A stretch of DNA of 64,000 nucleotides. Source: Actinoplanes sp. TFC3. Lineage in GTDB: Bacteria > Actinomycetota > Actinomycetes > Mycobacteriales > Micromonosporaceae. Below the pieces are notes generated by a model, which made no database searches, had not been told where the DNA came from, and saw nothing but the letters and a program-made list of their open reading frames with translations. The translations under genes and the position numbers were made by a program. The DNA is taken from assembly GCF_001553785.1 (NCBI RefSeq), contig NZ_LOJP01000001.1, forward strand, positions 2,281,969 through 2,345,968. Reading direction: 5' to 3'. This document shows positions 32,625 through 40,547 of the stretch, piece after piece. Numbering within the stretch: the stretch's first letter is position 1; each line of letters begins with the position of its first letter.

Positions 32625-32999
32625 GTGACGGTGGTGCTGGTCGCCGACGATGACGCCGACATCCGGGACCTGGTGGCGTTCAAGTTGGAGCAGGCCGGGC
32701 TCGAGGTGATCGCCGTCGAGGACGGGCAAGCCGCGCTCGAGCAGGCCCGCACCCGCCGCCCCACGCTGGCGGTGCTCGACGTGTCCATGCCCGCGCTGTC
32801 CGGGATCGACGTGTGCCGGATGCTGCGGGCCGACCCGGCCACCGCGGGCATCCTGGTCATCATGCTCACCGCCCGGGTGCAGGAGCAGGACGTCGAGGGC
32901 GGGTTCAGCGCCGGCGCCGACGACTACGTCACCAAGCCGTTCAGCCCCAGGGAACTGGTCTCGCGGATCCAGGCCCTGCTGAGCCGGACGCGCGCTTGA
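32625..32999 (+). CDS. Single-domain response regulator
   Basis: A 124-residue stand-alone receiver domain. The acidic pocket VADDDADIRDL, the phosphoacceptor Asp in LAVLDVSMPALSG, the conserved Thr in LVIMLTAR and the Lys in YVTKPFSPREL are all present. No output domain follows. It starts at GTG 32625 behind a GGAGGGGG ribosome site and ends 14 bp before the histidine kinase, so the two are co-transcribed. It probably passes phosphate on or acts by protein contact. A 12-bp palindrome AGGATGCATCCT lies at 32514-32525 in its upstream region. Confidence 0.9.
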   Translation: MTVVLVADDDADIRDLVAFKLEQAGLEVIAVEDGQAALEQARTRRPTLAVLDVSMPALSGIDVCRMLRADPATAGILVIMLTARVQEQDVEGGFSAGADDYVTKPFSPRELVSRIQALLSRTRA

Positions 33000-33013
33000 T
33001 GCCGGTCGCCTGA

Positions 33014-34999
33014 ATGCGCCGCAACCGCAGCATTGGCCGGCTGCTCACCCGGGCGTTCGGAACCCTGGTGCTGCTCATCGTCTGCTCCGGGGCCGCCGAG
33101 ACGACAGCGCTGGTCCTGCAGCAACGCGTCGTGCGGGAGCTGTCCCAGCACGTGCAGCCGCTGGAGCTGGCCAACGCCGACCTGCGCAGCGTGCTCGGCG
33201 ACGCTCAGCGCGGCCTGCGCGGTTACCTGCTGACCGGCGACAGCCAACTGCTCGACACGTACCACGTGGCTCGCAGCGACTACTACACCTCGAGCCGGCG
33301 ACTGTCCGGGCTGGCCCGCGACGCCGAGCGCGACGCCGTCACCAAGCAACTCGCCCGCGCCGAAACCTGGTGGGCGCTGGCCGAGAATCAACGCCAGGCC
33401 CCGCCGCGCAGCGACCTCGCCGCCCAGTACGTCACCCAGGGCAAACCGCTGTTCCAGGCGTTCGCGGTGGAGAACCACGACTTCGACGCCACCCTGGCCG
33501 TCCGCGCCGCCAGCCTGCAGAACCGCAGCTCCCGGCTCAGTGCGATCACGGTGGCCGTCGTTGTCGCGCTGACCCTGCTCGCGGCGGCCACGGCGGTGCT
33601 GGCCGCCCTGCTGACCACCCGCCGGATCACCCGCCCGCTGGCCGGCGTGGTCGCGGTGATCGACCGCCGCCGCACGGGCGCGCTGGATTCGCGGGCCGAC
33701 GCCGGGACCGGGCCCACCGAGATCCGGGCTGTCGCGCAGGCCGTCAACGAGATGGCTGAGGAGGCCGACCACGCGCGCCTGGCCGAGGCCGAGATCGCCC
33801 GGATGCGCAGCGAGGTTCGCGCGCTCGGCTACCGCATCCGTGCCCACCTCAAGGTTGAGGACGCCATCAGCGAGGCCGTGCAGGGCCTGGCCACCACGAT
33901 CGGCGCCGACCACGTGCTGCTGCGCATGGCCCCCGGGCAGATCGGGGTGCCGCCGCTGGCCAGCCTGCACGACGAGCACGACGACGGCGTGCTGGCGGAG
34001 CTGGCCCGCGCCGACGTCACGTGGCTCAAGTCCGGCGACGTCTGGGCCGACGGCGAACCCAGCGGCGGATCCGAGCCGCCCGAAGCCGAACGCCGCGCGT
34101 GGGCCGCGATCGGCGGGGGTCCCGTGCTCACGGTGGCGCTCAGCGGCGGCGACGAGTGCCTGGGCGCGCTCACCCTGATCCGCGATCACGGCCCGGCCTT
34201 CTCGCCGGTCGAGGTGCGCCTGAGCGAGGTGGTCACCGCCGACCTGGGCCGCGGCGTGCACCTGGCCCGCCAGTACGAGCGCGAGCAGCACCTCGTGGCC
34301 CGCCTGCAGGAACTCGACGTTGCCAAGACCGACTTCATGTCGACCGTCTCGCACGAGCTGCGCACGCCGCTGACCAGCATCGCCGGCTACGTCGAGCTGC
34401 TGCTGGACTCCGATGCCGGGGAAGTCGCGCCGCCGCAGCGCCGGATGCTCGACGTCATCGCCCGCAACACCCGCCGGCTGCGCGAGCTGATCGAGGACAT
34501 GCTCACCCTGTCCAAGATCGAAGCGGGATCCTTCCGTACGGCCAGACGACCCGTCGACCTCGCCACGCTGGCCAACCAGGCGATCGCCGCGATCACCCCG
34601 GCGGCCCACAAGGGTGAGGTGAACCTGTGCCCCGACCTGGCCGGCCCGCTCGAACTGGCCGCCGACCCCGAGCAGCTCGACCGGGTGCTGATGAACCTGC
34701 TGTCCAACGCGGTCAAGTTCACCCCGCCCGGCGGCAAGGTCACCGTGCGCGCCGGCCGCGACGGTGACCAGGTCGAACTCGTGGTCGCCGACACCGGCAT
34801 GGGCATCCCGCCCAGCGAGCAGGAGTCGTTGTTCGCCCGCTTCTTCCGCGCCACGAACGCCATTCACCAGGCCATCCCGGGCACCGGGCTGGGCCTGGCG
34901 ATCGTGCGGACCATCGTCGACAACCACGGCGGCCGGATCGCGGTGAGCTCGCAGGAAGGCGCCGGGACCACGGTGACGGTCCGGTTCCCGGTCGCCTGA
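33014..34999 (+). CDS. CHASE3-HAMP-GAF sensor histidine kinase
   Basis: A 661-residue kinase. A first membrane helix (about 12-36) is followed by a CHASE3 sensor (about 40-170, with LGDAQRGLRGYLLTGDSQLL). A second helix (about 178-200), HAMP-like linker and GAF-like domain (about 280-415) come next. The phosphoacceptor His is H447 in DFMSTVSHELRTPLTSIAGY. The ATPase domain has the N-box NLLSNAVKFTPPGG, G1 DTGMGIP and G2 GTGLGLAIV. The partner is the single-domain regulator just upstream. Ligand unknown; CHASE3 domains sense extracellular cues. Confidence 0.92.
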   Translation: MRRNRSIGRLLTRAFGTLVLLIVCSGAAETTALVLQQRVVRELSQHVQPLELANADLRSVLGDAQRGLRGYLLTGDSQLLDTYHVARSDYYTSSRRLSGLARDAERDAVTKQLARAETWWALAENQRQAPPRSDLAAQYVTQGKPLFQAFAVENHDFDATLAVRAASLQNRSSRLSAITVAVVVALTLLAAATAVLAALLTTRRITRPLAGVVAVIDRRRTGALDSRADAGTGPTEIRAVAQAVNEMAEEADHARLAEAEIARMRSEVRALGYRIRAHLKVEDAISEAVQGLATTIGADHVLLRMAPGQIGVPPLASLHDEHDDGVLAELARADVTWLKSGDVWADGEPSGGSEPPEAERRAWAAIGGGPVLTVALSGGDECLGALTLIRDHGPAFSPVEVRLSEVVTADLGRGVHLARQYEREQHLVARLQELDVAKTDFMSTVSHELRTPLTSIAGYVELLLDSDAGEVAPPQRRMLDVIARNTRRLRELIEDMLTLSKIEAGSFRTARRPVDLATLANQAIAAITPAAHKGEVNLCPDLAGPLELAADPEQLDRVLMNLLSNAVKFTPPGGKVTVRAGRDGDQVELVVADTGMGIPPSEQESLFARFFRATNAIHQAIPGTGLGLAIVRTIVDNHGGRIAVSSQEGAGTTVTVRFPVA

Positions 35000-35009
35000 T
35001 ACTCAACGG

Positions 35010-35525
35010 GTGGACATCGCCCTGGCCCGGGACCCGCAACCCGGCCTCACCGAGTTGATCAATCAGGCCTACCTCGAAGGGGAGAAGGGTTTGTGGCGCG
35101 CGGGGGCCGTACGGATCTCGGAGCCGGAGCTGGCCGAGCTGATCGGGCGCGGGGAGATCGCAGTGGCCCGGCAGGCGGGCCGGTTGGCCGGCTGCGTGCG
35201 CGTGGTGCAACCCGAACGCGGCGTCGGTGAGCTGGGCCTGCTGGCCGTTGCGCCTTCGCAGCAGGGTAGTGGGGCGGGGCGGGGGCTCGTACGCTTCGCC
35301 GAACAATGGGCCCGTGACCGGGGCTTGCCGGTAATGCAGCTGCAGTTGCTGGTGCCCGCGACCGGCGAGCACCCGGTCAAGCAGTTCCTGCGCGCCTGGT
35401 ACACCCGGCTCGGGTTCCGGCTGGTCGACTCCGGCGAGGTAGCCGGCCACCACCCCGACCTGGCCCCGCTGCTGGCCGTCGAGTGCCGGTTCCTGACGTT
35501 TCACAAAGACCTCAGGCCCTTATGA
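35010..35525 (+). CDS. GNAT family N-acetyltransferase
   Basis: A 171-residue acetyltransferase. Motif A is LGLLAVAPSQQGSGAGRGLV (about 75-94) with the Q-x-x-G-x-G acetyl-CoA loop, and the C-terminal AWYTRLGFRLVDSGEV matches motif B. It starts at GTG 35010, ten bases after the histidine kinase stop, so it may be the third gene of that operon. The substrate is unknown. Confidence 0.85.
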   Translation: MDIALARDPQPGLTELINQAYLEGEKGLWRAGAVRISEPELAELIGRGEIAVARQAGRLAGCVRVVQPERGVGELGLLAVAPSQQGSGAGRGLVRFAEQWARDRGLPVMQLQLLVPATGEHPVKQFLRAWYTRLGFRLVDSGEVAGHHPDLAPLLAVECRFLTFHKDLRPL

Positions 35526-35573
35526 GTACGCGTACGGATGGCCGCCGCCGCCGTTGCGACGAGACTTGCCGGC

Positions 35574-35855
35574 ATGCGTAAGCGAATCTCCATCGTCCTG
35601 GCCACCGTCGGCATGGCCGGGGTGGTCGTCACCGGTGGCTGCTCCATCGTCGAGAACATCTGCGGCGACGGCGAATACCCGGCCATCGCGGTCGGCCCCG
35701 AGGGTGGCAGCGCCTGCTTCCCCGACGGCCAGGAGCCGGCCGCGCCGTACGTGCGCTACCCCGAGGGCAAGGTGCCGCAGCAGGTCGACGACAAGTGGGA
35801 CGTGTACTGGCGCACCCACGGCGTGGACGAGCACGGCACCATCATCGACAGCTGA
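35574..35855 (+). CDS. SCO0607-type lipoprotein
   Basis: A 93-residue lipoprotein. The signal MRKRISIVLATVGMAGVVVT ends in a lipobox with Cys at residue 23 (TGGCSIVE). The mature part has CGDGEYPAIAVG, GSACFPDGQEP, YVRYPEGKVPQQVDDKWDVY and an acidic end, the pattern of the small lipoproteins called SCO0607 family in Streptomyces. Two further cysteines could form a disulfide. ATG 35574 is chosen because it opens the lipoprotein signal. Function unknown. Confidence 0.8.
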   Translation: MRKRISIVLATVGMAGVVVTGGCSIVENICGDGEYPAIAVGPEGGSACFPDGQEPAAPYVRYPEGKVPQQVDDKWDVYWRTHGVDEHGTIIDS

Positions 35856-35867
35856 GCCTGCGCGCTG

Positions 35868-37076
35868 TTACTGACGGTAGGTTTCCAGGAAGCGGCGCAG
35901 GCGGTCGGTGGCGTCGTCGAGCACATCCACCGGCGCCAGGAAGACCAGCCGCAGATGATCGGGGGTCGGCAGGTTGAAGCCGGTGCCGTGCGACAGCAGC
36001 ATCAGCTCCTGTTCGAGCAGGTCGATGATCAGCTTCTGGTCGTCGCGGATCTTGTGCACCTCGGGATCGAGCCGGGCGAACAGGTAGAGCGCGCCGCGGG
36101 GGAGCACGGCGTCCACGCCGGGAATGGCATTGAGTTTGTGATAGGCGTGGGTGCGCTGTTCGTACAGCCGGCCGCCGGGGCGGATCAGCGTGGTGATGCT
36201 CTGGAACCCACCCAGCGCCGTCTGCACCGCGTGCTGGGCCGGCACGTTGGGGCACAGCCGCATGTTGGCCAGCAACTGCAGGCCTTCGAGGTATTCGGTC
36301 GCGTGGGCGGTGGGGCCGCTGACCGCCATCCAGCCCGAGCGGAAGCCGGCCGCCCGGTAAGCCTTGCTCAGCCCGCCCATCGTGATGACCAGCAGATCCT
36401 GGGCGAGCGCGGCGGCGCAGTGGTGCTTGGCGTCGTCGTACAGAATTTTGTCGTAGATCTCGTCGGCCAGCACCAGTAGACCGTGCCGGCGCGCGATGTC
36501 CAGCAACCCCAGCAGCGTCTCGCGGGAGTAGACGGCGCCGGTCGGGTTGTTCGGGTTGATGATGACGATGGCCCGGGTGCTCGGGGTGATCTGTGCGGCG
36601 ACATGCTCCAGATCAGGCTCCCAGCCCTGCGTCTCGTCGCACCGGTAGTGCACCGGCCGGCCGCCGCACAACGTCACCGCGCCGGTCCACAGCGGGTAGT
36701 CCGGACTCGGGACCAGCACCTCGTCGCCGGTGTTGAGCAGGGCCTGCAGCGACATCACGATCAACTCGGACACCCCGTTGCCCAGGAACACATCATCCGG
36801 CTGGACGTCCTGCACCCCGAGCGTCTGGTAGTACTGCGCGACGGCCACGCGGGCCGAGTAGATCCCGCGGGCGTCGCTGTAGCCCTCGGCGGACGGCAGG
36901 TTGTGCACCATGTCCGCGACGATCGGCTCGGGCGTGTTGAGCCCCCACGGCGCCGGGTTGCCCAGGTTCAGCTTCAGGATGCGGTGCCCGGCGCTCTCCA
37001 GTTCCTGAGCGCGGCGCAGCACCGGGCCGCGGATGTCGTACCGGACGTTCTTCAGCCTGTCTGCCTGCGCCACCAT
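35868..37076 (-). CDS. PLP-dependent aminotransferase (AlaA-like)
   Basis: A 402-residue fold-type I aminotransferase. LKLNLGNPAPWGLNTPEPIV, DDVFLGNGVSELIVMS, IVIINPNNPTGAVYS, VLADEIYDKI and the PLP-binding Lys in MGGLSKAYRAAGFRSGW are all present. The NYR/GLSK pattern and the long N-terminal ADRLKNVRYDIRGPV resemble alanine transaminases of the AlaA group, which convert pyruvate and glutamate to alanine. ATG 37076 is preferred to the upstream in-frame ATG because conservation starts at VAQADRLK. It is 10 bp from the upstream regulator gene and may be in its operon. Confidence 0.88.
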   Translation of the reverse strand: MVAQADRLKNVRYDIRGPVLRRAQELESAGHRILKLNLGNPAPWGLNTPEPIVADMVHNLPSAEGYSDARGIYSARVAVAQYYQTLGVQDVQPDDVFLGNGVSELIVMSLQALLNTGDEVLVPSPDYPLWTGAVTLCGGRPVHYRCDETQGWEPDLEHVAAQITPSTRAIVIINPNNPTGAVYSRETLLGLLDIARRHGLLVLADEIYDKILYDDAKHHCAAALAQDLLVITMGGLSKAYRAAGFRSGWMAVSGPTAHATEYLEGLQLLANMRLCPNVPAQHAVQTALGGFQSITTLIRPGGRLYEQRTHAYHKLNAIPGVDAVLPRGALYLFARLDPEVHKIRDDQKLIIDLLEQELMLLSHGTGFNLPTPDHLRLVFLAPVDVLDDATDRLRRFLETYRQ

Positions 37077-37086
37077 GCACCCGAGC

Positions 37087-37389
37087 CTATCCGGCCGCGG
37101 GTCGATCAACCTGCGTCGCGATGGCCTGCAGCTTGGCGATGTGCGCCTTGAGCGCCGCCCGGCCCGCCTCCGAAAGGTTCACCCACGTGCGGGGACGCTT
37201 GCCGACGTAGCCCTTGCGCACCTCGACGTAGCCGACCTCGTTCAGGTGCGACAGGCGCTTCGACAGAGCCGAGTCGGACAGCTGCACGGAGTCGCGCACG
37301 AAGGCGAACTCGGCCCATTCCGCGCCGGCCAGCAACGCCACGATCGCCAGCCGGGTCGGGTCGAGCAGCAGCGGATCCAGGTCGGTCAT
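37087..37389 (-). CDS. Winged-helix transcriptional regulator
   Basis: A 100-residue winged-helix protein of the MarR/ArsR-like HTH_34 type. LLLDPTRLAIVALLAGAEWA is helix 1-2, LSDSALSKRLSHLNEVGYVE is the recognition helix and YVGKRPRTWVNLSEAGRAAL is the wing. It overlaps the upstream membrane protein gene by 4 bp, a pairing often seen in actinobacteria where the regulator and membrane protein are co-expressed. The GGAAAGT repeats upstream of the pair are a likely target. Confidence 0.85.
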   Translation of the reverse strand: MTDLDPLLLDPTRLAIVALLAGAEWAEFAFVRDSVQLSDSALSKRLSHLNEVGYVEVRKGYVGKRPRTWVNLSEAGRAALKAHIAKLQAIATQVDRPAAG

Positions 37390-37847
37390 TTGTTGCTGAC
37401 CCGGGTGAGCACCCGGTTCTCCCACCACGGCCCGGCCAGCATGACCAGCAGGCCACCAGCGATGCAGTACCACAGCACGAAGTGCGGCACCTGCAGCCGG
37501 CCCGCGCCCAGCGCCAGGGCCACGAGAGTGATGGCGAACACCAGCGCGACGCCGAACCTGCGCACCGGCTTGGCGGTCAGCCGCGGGCTCACCTGCCGGC
37601 CGAAGAGATGCGAACCCCACCGGCTGCTGCGGGCGATGCTGAGGAACAGCAGCGCCATGCTGATCACCGAGCCCCAATTGCGCATGACATCGGGAGCCAG
37701 TTCCTGGGCCACTCCGTACCCGATGAGAAAGAGCCCGCTGCCGATCCACCACCACCGGGACGAGCGGGCAGCGGTGGCGGACTGCTCCCGGCGCTGCTGA
37801 ATCGCGTCGAGGGCCTGGCGTGCTTCCTGCGGTGCCGGCGTCGTCAT
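37386..37847 (-). CDS. Four-helix membrane protein paired with the regulator
   Basis: A 153-residue membrane protein. A charged N-terminal helix (about 1-28) is followed by four hydrophobic segments (about 30-45, 55-68, 95-113 and 121-140). ATG 37847 lies behind a GGAGGCGCG ribosome site. It is the first gene of a pair with the winged-helix regulator (ATGA overlap). No family is recognised. Its promoter region has three ACTTTC repeats. Confidence 0.75.
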   Translation of the reverse strand: MTTPAPQEARQALDAIQQRREQSATAARSSRWWWIGSGLFLIGYGVAQELAPDVMRNWGSVISMALLFLSIARSSRWGSHLFGRQVSPRLTAKPVRRFGVALVFAITLVALALGAGRLQVPHFVLWYCIAGGLLVMLAGPWWENRVLTRVSNK

Positions 37848-37873
37848 GACGCGCCTCCATCCGTCGAGGGAAT

Positions 37874-37930
37874 TACTTTCTCCAGAGGAAAGTACCCCTC
37901 CACTTTCCTCCGCGGCAAGTACTTTCCTGG
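37874..37930. promoter_or_regulatory. ACTTTC/GAAAGT operator cluster
   Basis: TACTTTC (37874-37880) and GAAAGTA (37888-37894) form a perfect 7-bp inverted repeat with a 7-bp spacer. Two more direct copies, ACTTTCCT at 37902 and 37921, follow. The cluster lies 27 to 83 bp upstream of the membrane-protein/regulator pair, the expected place for autoregulation by the winged-helix protein. Confidence 0.55.
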
Positions 37931-37957
37931 GAGTGATGCGCCAGAGTGCTGTCCGTG

Positions 37958-38225
37958 ATGACTGAGCCGGTGAAGCACGAGCACACCCATGTACGGCTGT
38001 TGGCCGGCCACGCCAGCACCGGCCGGCCGGTCCATGAGCAGGTGCCTGCCGCCCTGGTTGAGCAGGCGATCTATGACGTGCTGGCAAGCCCGGCCATCGC
38101 TTACGGTTTCGCGGCCGGTGACCGAGTCCGGGTCGGCGAGGACGGGTCGTTCACGGTGCTGCAGCGCGGCGGGAATCTGTGCGTGGTGCTGCTACCGGCC
38201 AATCCGCCGTCCGACGCGGACGCGC
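37958..38225 (+). pseudogene. DUF4265 gene remnant, frameshifted
   Basis: From ATG 37958 the frame reads HTHVRLLAGHASTGRPVHEQ, then ASPAIAYGFAAGDRVRVGED and VLQRGGNLCVVLL, the N-terminal half of DUF4265 proteins. Near 38215-38225 the expected continuation (a stretch like SRELASARRVPRRWEGSLRR) shifts to another frame, and the C-terminal FGN-type end is missing. The frame left behind turns into Ala/Arg/Trp-rich nonsense. The gene is therefore broken and truncated. Confidence 0.6.
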
Positions 38226-38307
38226 AGCCGCGAGCTGGCCAGCGCGCGGCGGGTGCCGCGCCGGTGGGAGGGCAGCTTGCGGCGCGCCATGCTTGCTCGG
38301 CGCTGCG

Positions 38308-38445
38308 CAGGTGGGGCCAGCCGGGCTCTACCTGGCCACCGGCAGCCTGCTGCTGCCGGTGGTCGTGCACATCGTCATCGGCCTGAGGTCGCTGCTGATG
38401 ATGCCAGCGAAGGCTGCAGCGCCACCCCTGTCGCCGCAACCGTGA
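38308..38445 (+). pseudogene. C-terminal fragment of a CPBP intramembrane protease
   Basis: One plus-strand frame reads VGPAGLYLATGSLLLPVVVH followed by IVIGLRSLLMMPA and stops at 38445. This is the last helix region of CPBP (Abi/Rce1-like) proteases, where the conserved pattern is LYLxTGSLxLPIxxHxxIDLR. The rest of the protease is absent and DUF4265 debris stands immediately before it, so a deletion probably fused the two. The 3' end overlaps the convergent kinase gene by 71 bp. Confidence 0.55.
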
Positions 38446-40069
38446 ACCAGAAGACGCTGCCGCCGCCCGGGTTGGCTTCGACGCCGATCTCGCCGCCGTG
38501 CAGGTCGACGATGCGCCGGCACACGGCCAGCCCGAGGCCGGTGCCGGGGAAGCCCTCGGCCGCCGGGGCACGGTGGAACGGCCGGAAGATCCGGGTGCGC
38601 TGATCCTCCGGTACGCCGATGCCGCGGTCGGCCACCTCGATGCGCCACCACCCGGGCGTAGCTTCGCGCGCCGACACGGTGACGCGCGCGGCGGTGCCGT
38701 GGCGCACGAAGCGCGTCGCGTTGTCGACGAGTTGGCCGACGACCTCGCCGTACAGGTGCGCGTCAACCATGATGGTGGGCAGGTCGGCGACGTCGATGCT
38801 GGGGCGCTCGCCCTCGACCGAGTCCAGCCGGCCGGCCACCACGCCGAGGGTGAGCCCGGTGGCGTCGACCGGTTCCAGCTTGAGCGCCGCCTCTCCGGCC
38901 TGCGAATAGGTGAGCAACTCGTCAACCAGGGCGAGCATGCGCCGGGTGCTGGCGCCGATGCGATGCAGGAACCCTCGCGAAGCCTCATCGAGCTGGGGTG
39001 CCACTTCCTCCAGCAGCAGGTCGGTGAACCCGGCAATGGTGTGCAGCGGGGCGTGCAGGTTCTCCCCGGCCGCCGCGGCGAACCCGGTCAGCTCCTCCTC
39101 GCGTTCCTTCAGCGCCGCCACCGCCGCCGCGGCGTGAGCCTGGGCCTGCTGCTCGGACGCCTGGGCGTGAGCCAGCCGGGCGCGCTGGCTGCGCGCCGCC
39201 GAGAATGCCGCCAGGACGGACCCGGCCAGCAGGAACGACACGATCGCCGAGCCCAGCATGCTCAGCGGCGCGACCAGGGTGCGACCCGTGCTGATCAGCG
39301 GCGTGGCCGGCGTGACAGTGACCTGCCAGGCGTGACCGGCCAGCGGGATGTCGATCTCGGCCTGCTCGCTGGAAGAAGCCGAGCCGAAGCGGGCGATCTC
39401 CCGCGACGAACCCGACGGCGTCGTCTCGTTGAGCACTGCTCCCACATCGGTCACGCCGGCCCCGCGCAGAGCATCACGCAGCAGGTCGGACGCTCGTACC
39501 CCGATGATGACCCAGCCGCGGAACGCCGTGTCGTGCACCGGGTTGATCAGCTCGAACGCCTGCTGGCGGTGCGCCGGCGGCAGGTCGAGGTCGGCGGGCA
39601 GCACGTGCGCGGGGCTAGCGATCAGGCGCCCGGACTCGCGGGCCAGGTCGAGGCCGCGGGTCAGCGCGGGGGAGGGCCGCAGCTCGGTACGCGCCGGCGG
39701 CGTGCTGCCGTCCAGGGTGCGCTGGGCCAGCACGGTGTAGGTGGGGGAGACCACGACCACCTGGTGCGCGCCCTCGAGGCGGCCGGTGCCGATCTGCGAC
39801 ACGAGCGAATCGAGCGCGGTGGCCGGGGAGGACGAGGCTGCCGCGGCGGCGACATCGTGCAGCGTGTCGGCGTACTGCTGGAATGTGGTGTCCAGGGCGG
39901 CGCGCACGCGCGCGCTGCGCAGGGCGAGTTCCGCCGAAGCCGCGTCATCCGCAGCCGCTGACAAACCGGTCGCCGCCACGGCGCCGGTGCCGAGGCCGGT
40001 CACGAGCACGGCAGCCGCGACGGCCACCGCTCGCCGGCCGGGGGCGCCAATCCACCTGGAGATGTTCAC
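38375..40069 (-). CDS. Membrane histidine kinase with altered phosphoacceptor site
   Basis: A 564-residue kinase-like protein. A first helix (about 13-35) is followed by an extracellular CHASE-type sensor (about 45-255), a second helix (about 268-290), a coiled coil, a dimerisation helix and an ATPase domain. The ATPase boxes are intact: QLVDNATRFVRHG, DRGIGVP and GTGLGLAVCRR. In the phosphoacceptor box the expected S-H-D-L-x-x-P-L reads G-E-N-L-H-A-P-L at residues 335-342, so Glu336 stands where His should be. His339 and His343 are nearby but in unusual positions. It is divergent from a receiver-HEAT-GT2 operon. Confidence 0.85.
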   Translation of the reverse strand: MNISRWIGAPGRRAVAVAAAVLVTGLGTGAVAATGLSAAADDAASAELALRSARVRAALDTTFQQYADTLHDVAAAAASSSPATALDSLVSQIGTGRLEGAHQVVVVSPTYTVLAQRTLDGSTPPARTELRPSPALTRGLDLARESGRLIASPAHVLPADLDLPPAHRQQAFELINPVHDTAFRGWVIIGVRASDLLRDALRGAGVTDVGAVLNETTPSGSSREIARFGSASSSEQAEIDIPLAGHAWQVTVTPATPLISTGRTLVAPLSMLGSAIVSFLLAGSVLAAFSAARSQRARLAHAQASEQQAQAHAAAAVAALKEREEELTGFAAAAGENLHAPLHTIAGFTDLLLEEVAPQLDEASRGFLHRIGASTRRMLALVDELLTYSQAGEAALKLEPVDATGLTLGVVAGRLDSVEGERPSIDVADLPTIMVDAHLYGEVVGQLVDNATRFVRHGTAARVTVSAREATPGWWRIEVADRGIGVPEDQRTRIFRPFHRAPAAEGFPGTGLGLAVCRRIVDLHGGEIGVEANPGGGSVFWFTVAATGVALQPSLASSAATSGR

Positions 40070-40100
40070 GCAGCCATATTCGGCACTGGCCGTCCGGCGA

Positions 40101-40139
40101 TTGAGGTGCGGGCAGCAAGGTTGCGGCTTTGCACCTCAA
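40101..40139. promoter_or_regulatory. Inverted repeat between kinase and receiver operon
   Basis: TTGAGGTGC (40101-40109) and GCACCTCAA (40131-40139) are perfect 9-bp arms with 21 bp between them, about two helical turns. They lie in the 100-bp gap between the divergent kinase (start 40069) and receiver (start 40170). A dimeric regulator or a DNA loop could use them; a hairpin is the alternative. Confidence 0.45.
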
Positions 40140-40169
40140 GCAGGGGGAGCAAACGGATAAGTTGGACGG

Positions 40170-40547
40170 GTGGGGGCCACCGTGCTGCTGGTCGAGGACG
40201 ATCCGGACATCCGGCACCTCGTCTCGTACAAGCTGGGCAAGGGTGGGCTGGACGTGATCGCGGTGGCGGACGGGGTGGCCGCGCTGCGGGAGGCCCGGGC
40301 CCACCCGCCGGACCTGGTGCTGCTGGACGTGCGGATGCCGCGGCTGTCCGGGATCGAGGTGTGCCGGGAGTTGCGGGCCGGGCCACTGACCGCCGACGTA
40401 CCGATCATCATGCTCACCGCCCGCTCCCGGCCGCAGGACCTGGAACAGGGGTACGCCGCCGGCGCCACCGACTACGTGGTCAAGCCGTTCAGCCCGCGGG
40501 ACCTGCTCGCCCGGGTTGAGGCGGCGCTGGCCCGGGTCGCCGGCTGA
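40170..40547 (+). CDS. Single-domain response regulator
   Basis: A 125-residue receiver domain with no output module. LLVEDDPDIRHLVSYKL, the phosphoacceptor Asp in LVLLDVRMPRLSG, PIIMLTARSR and YVVKPFSPRDLL are complete. GTG 40170 is the start. Its stop is fused to the ATG of the HEAT-repeat gene (TGATG), so translation is coupled. It closely resembles the receiver at 32625, which suggests duplication of this kind of module. Confidence 0.9.
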   Translation: MGATVLLVEDDPDIRHLVSYKLGKGGLDVIAVADGVAALREARAHPPDLVLLDVRMPRLSGIEVCRELRAGPLTADVPIIMLTARSRPQDLEQGYAAGATDYVVKPFSPRDLLARVEAALARVAG

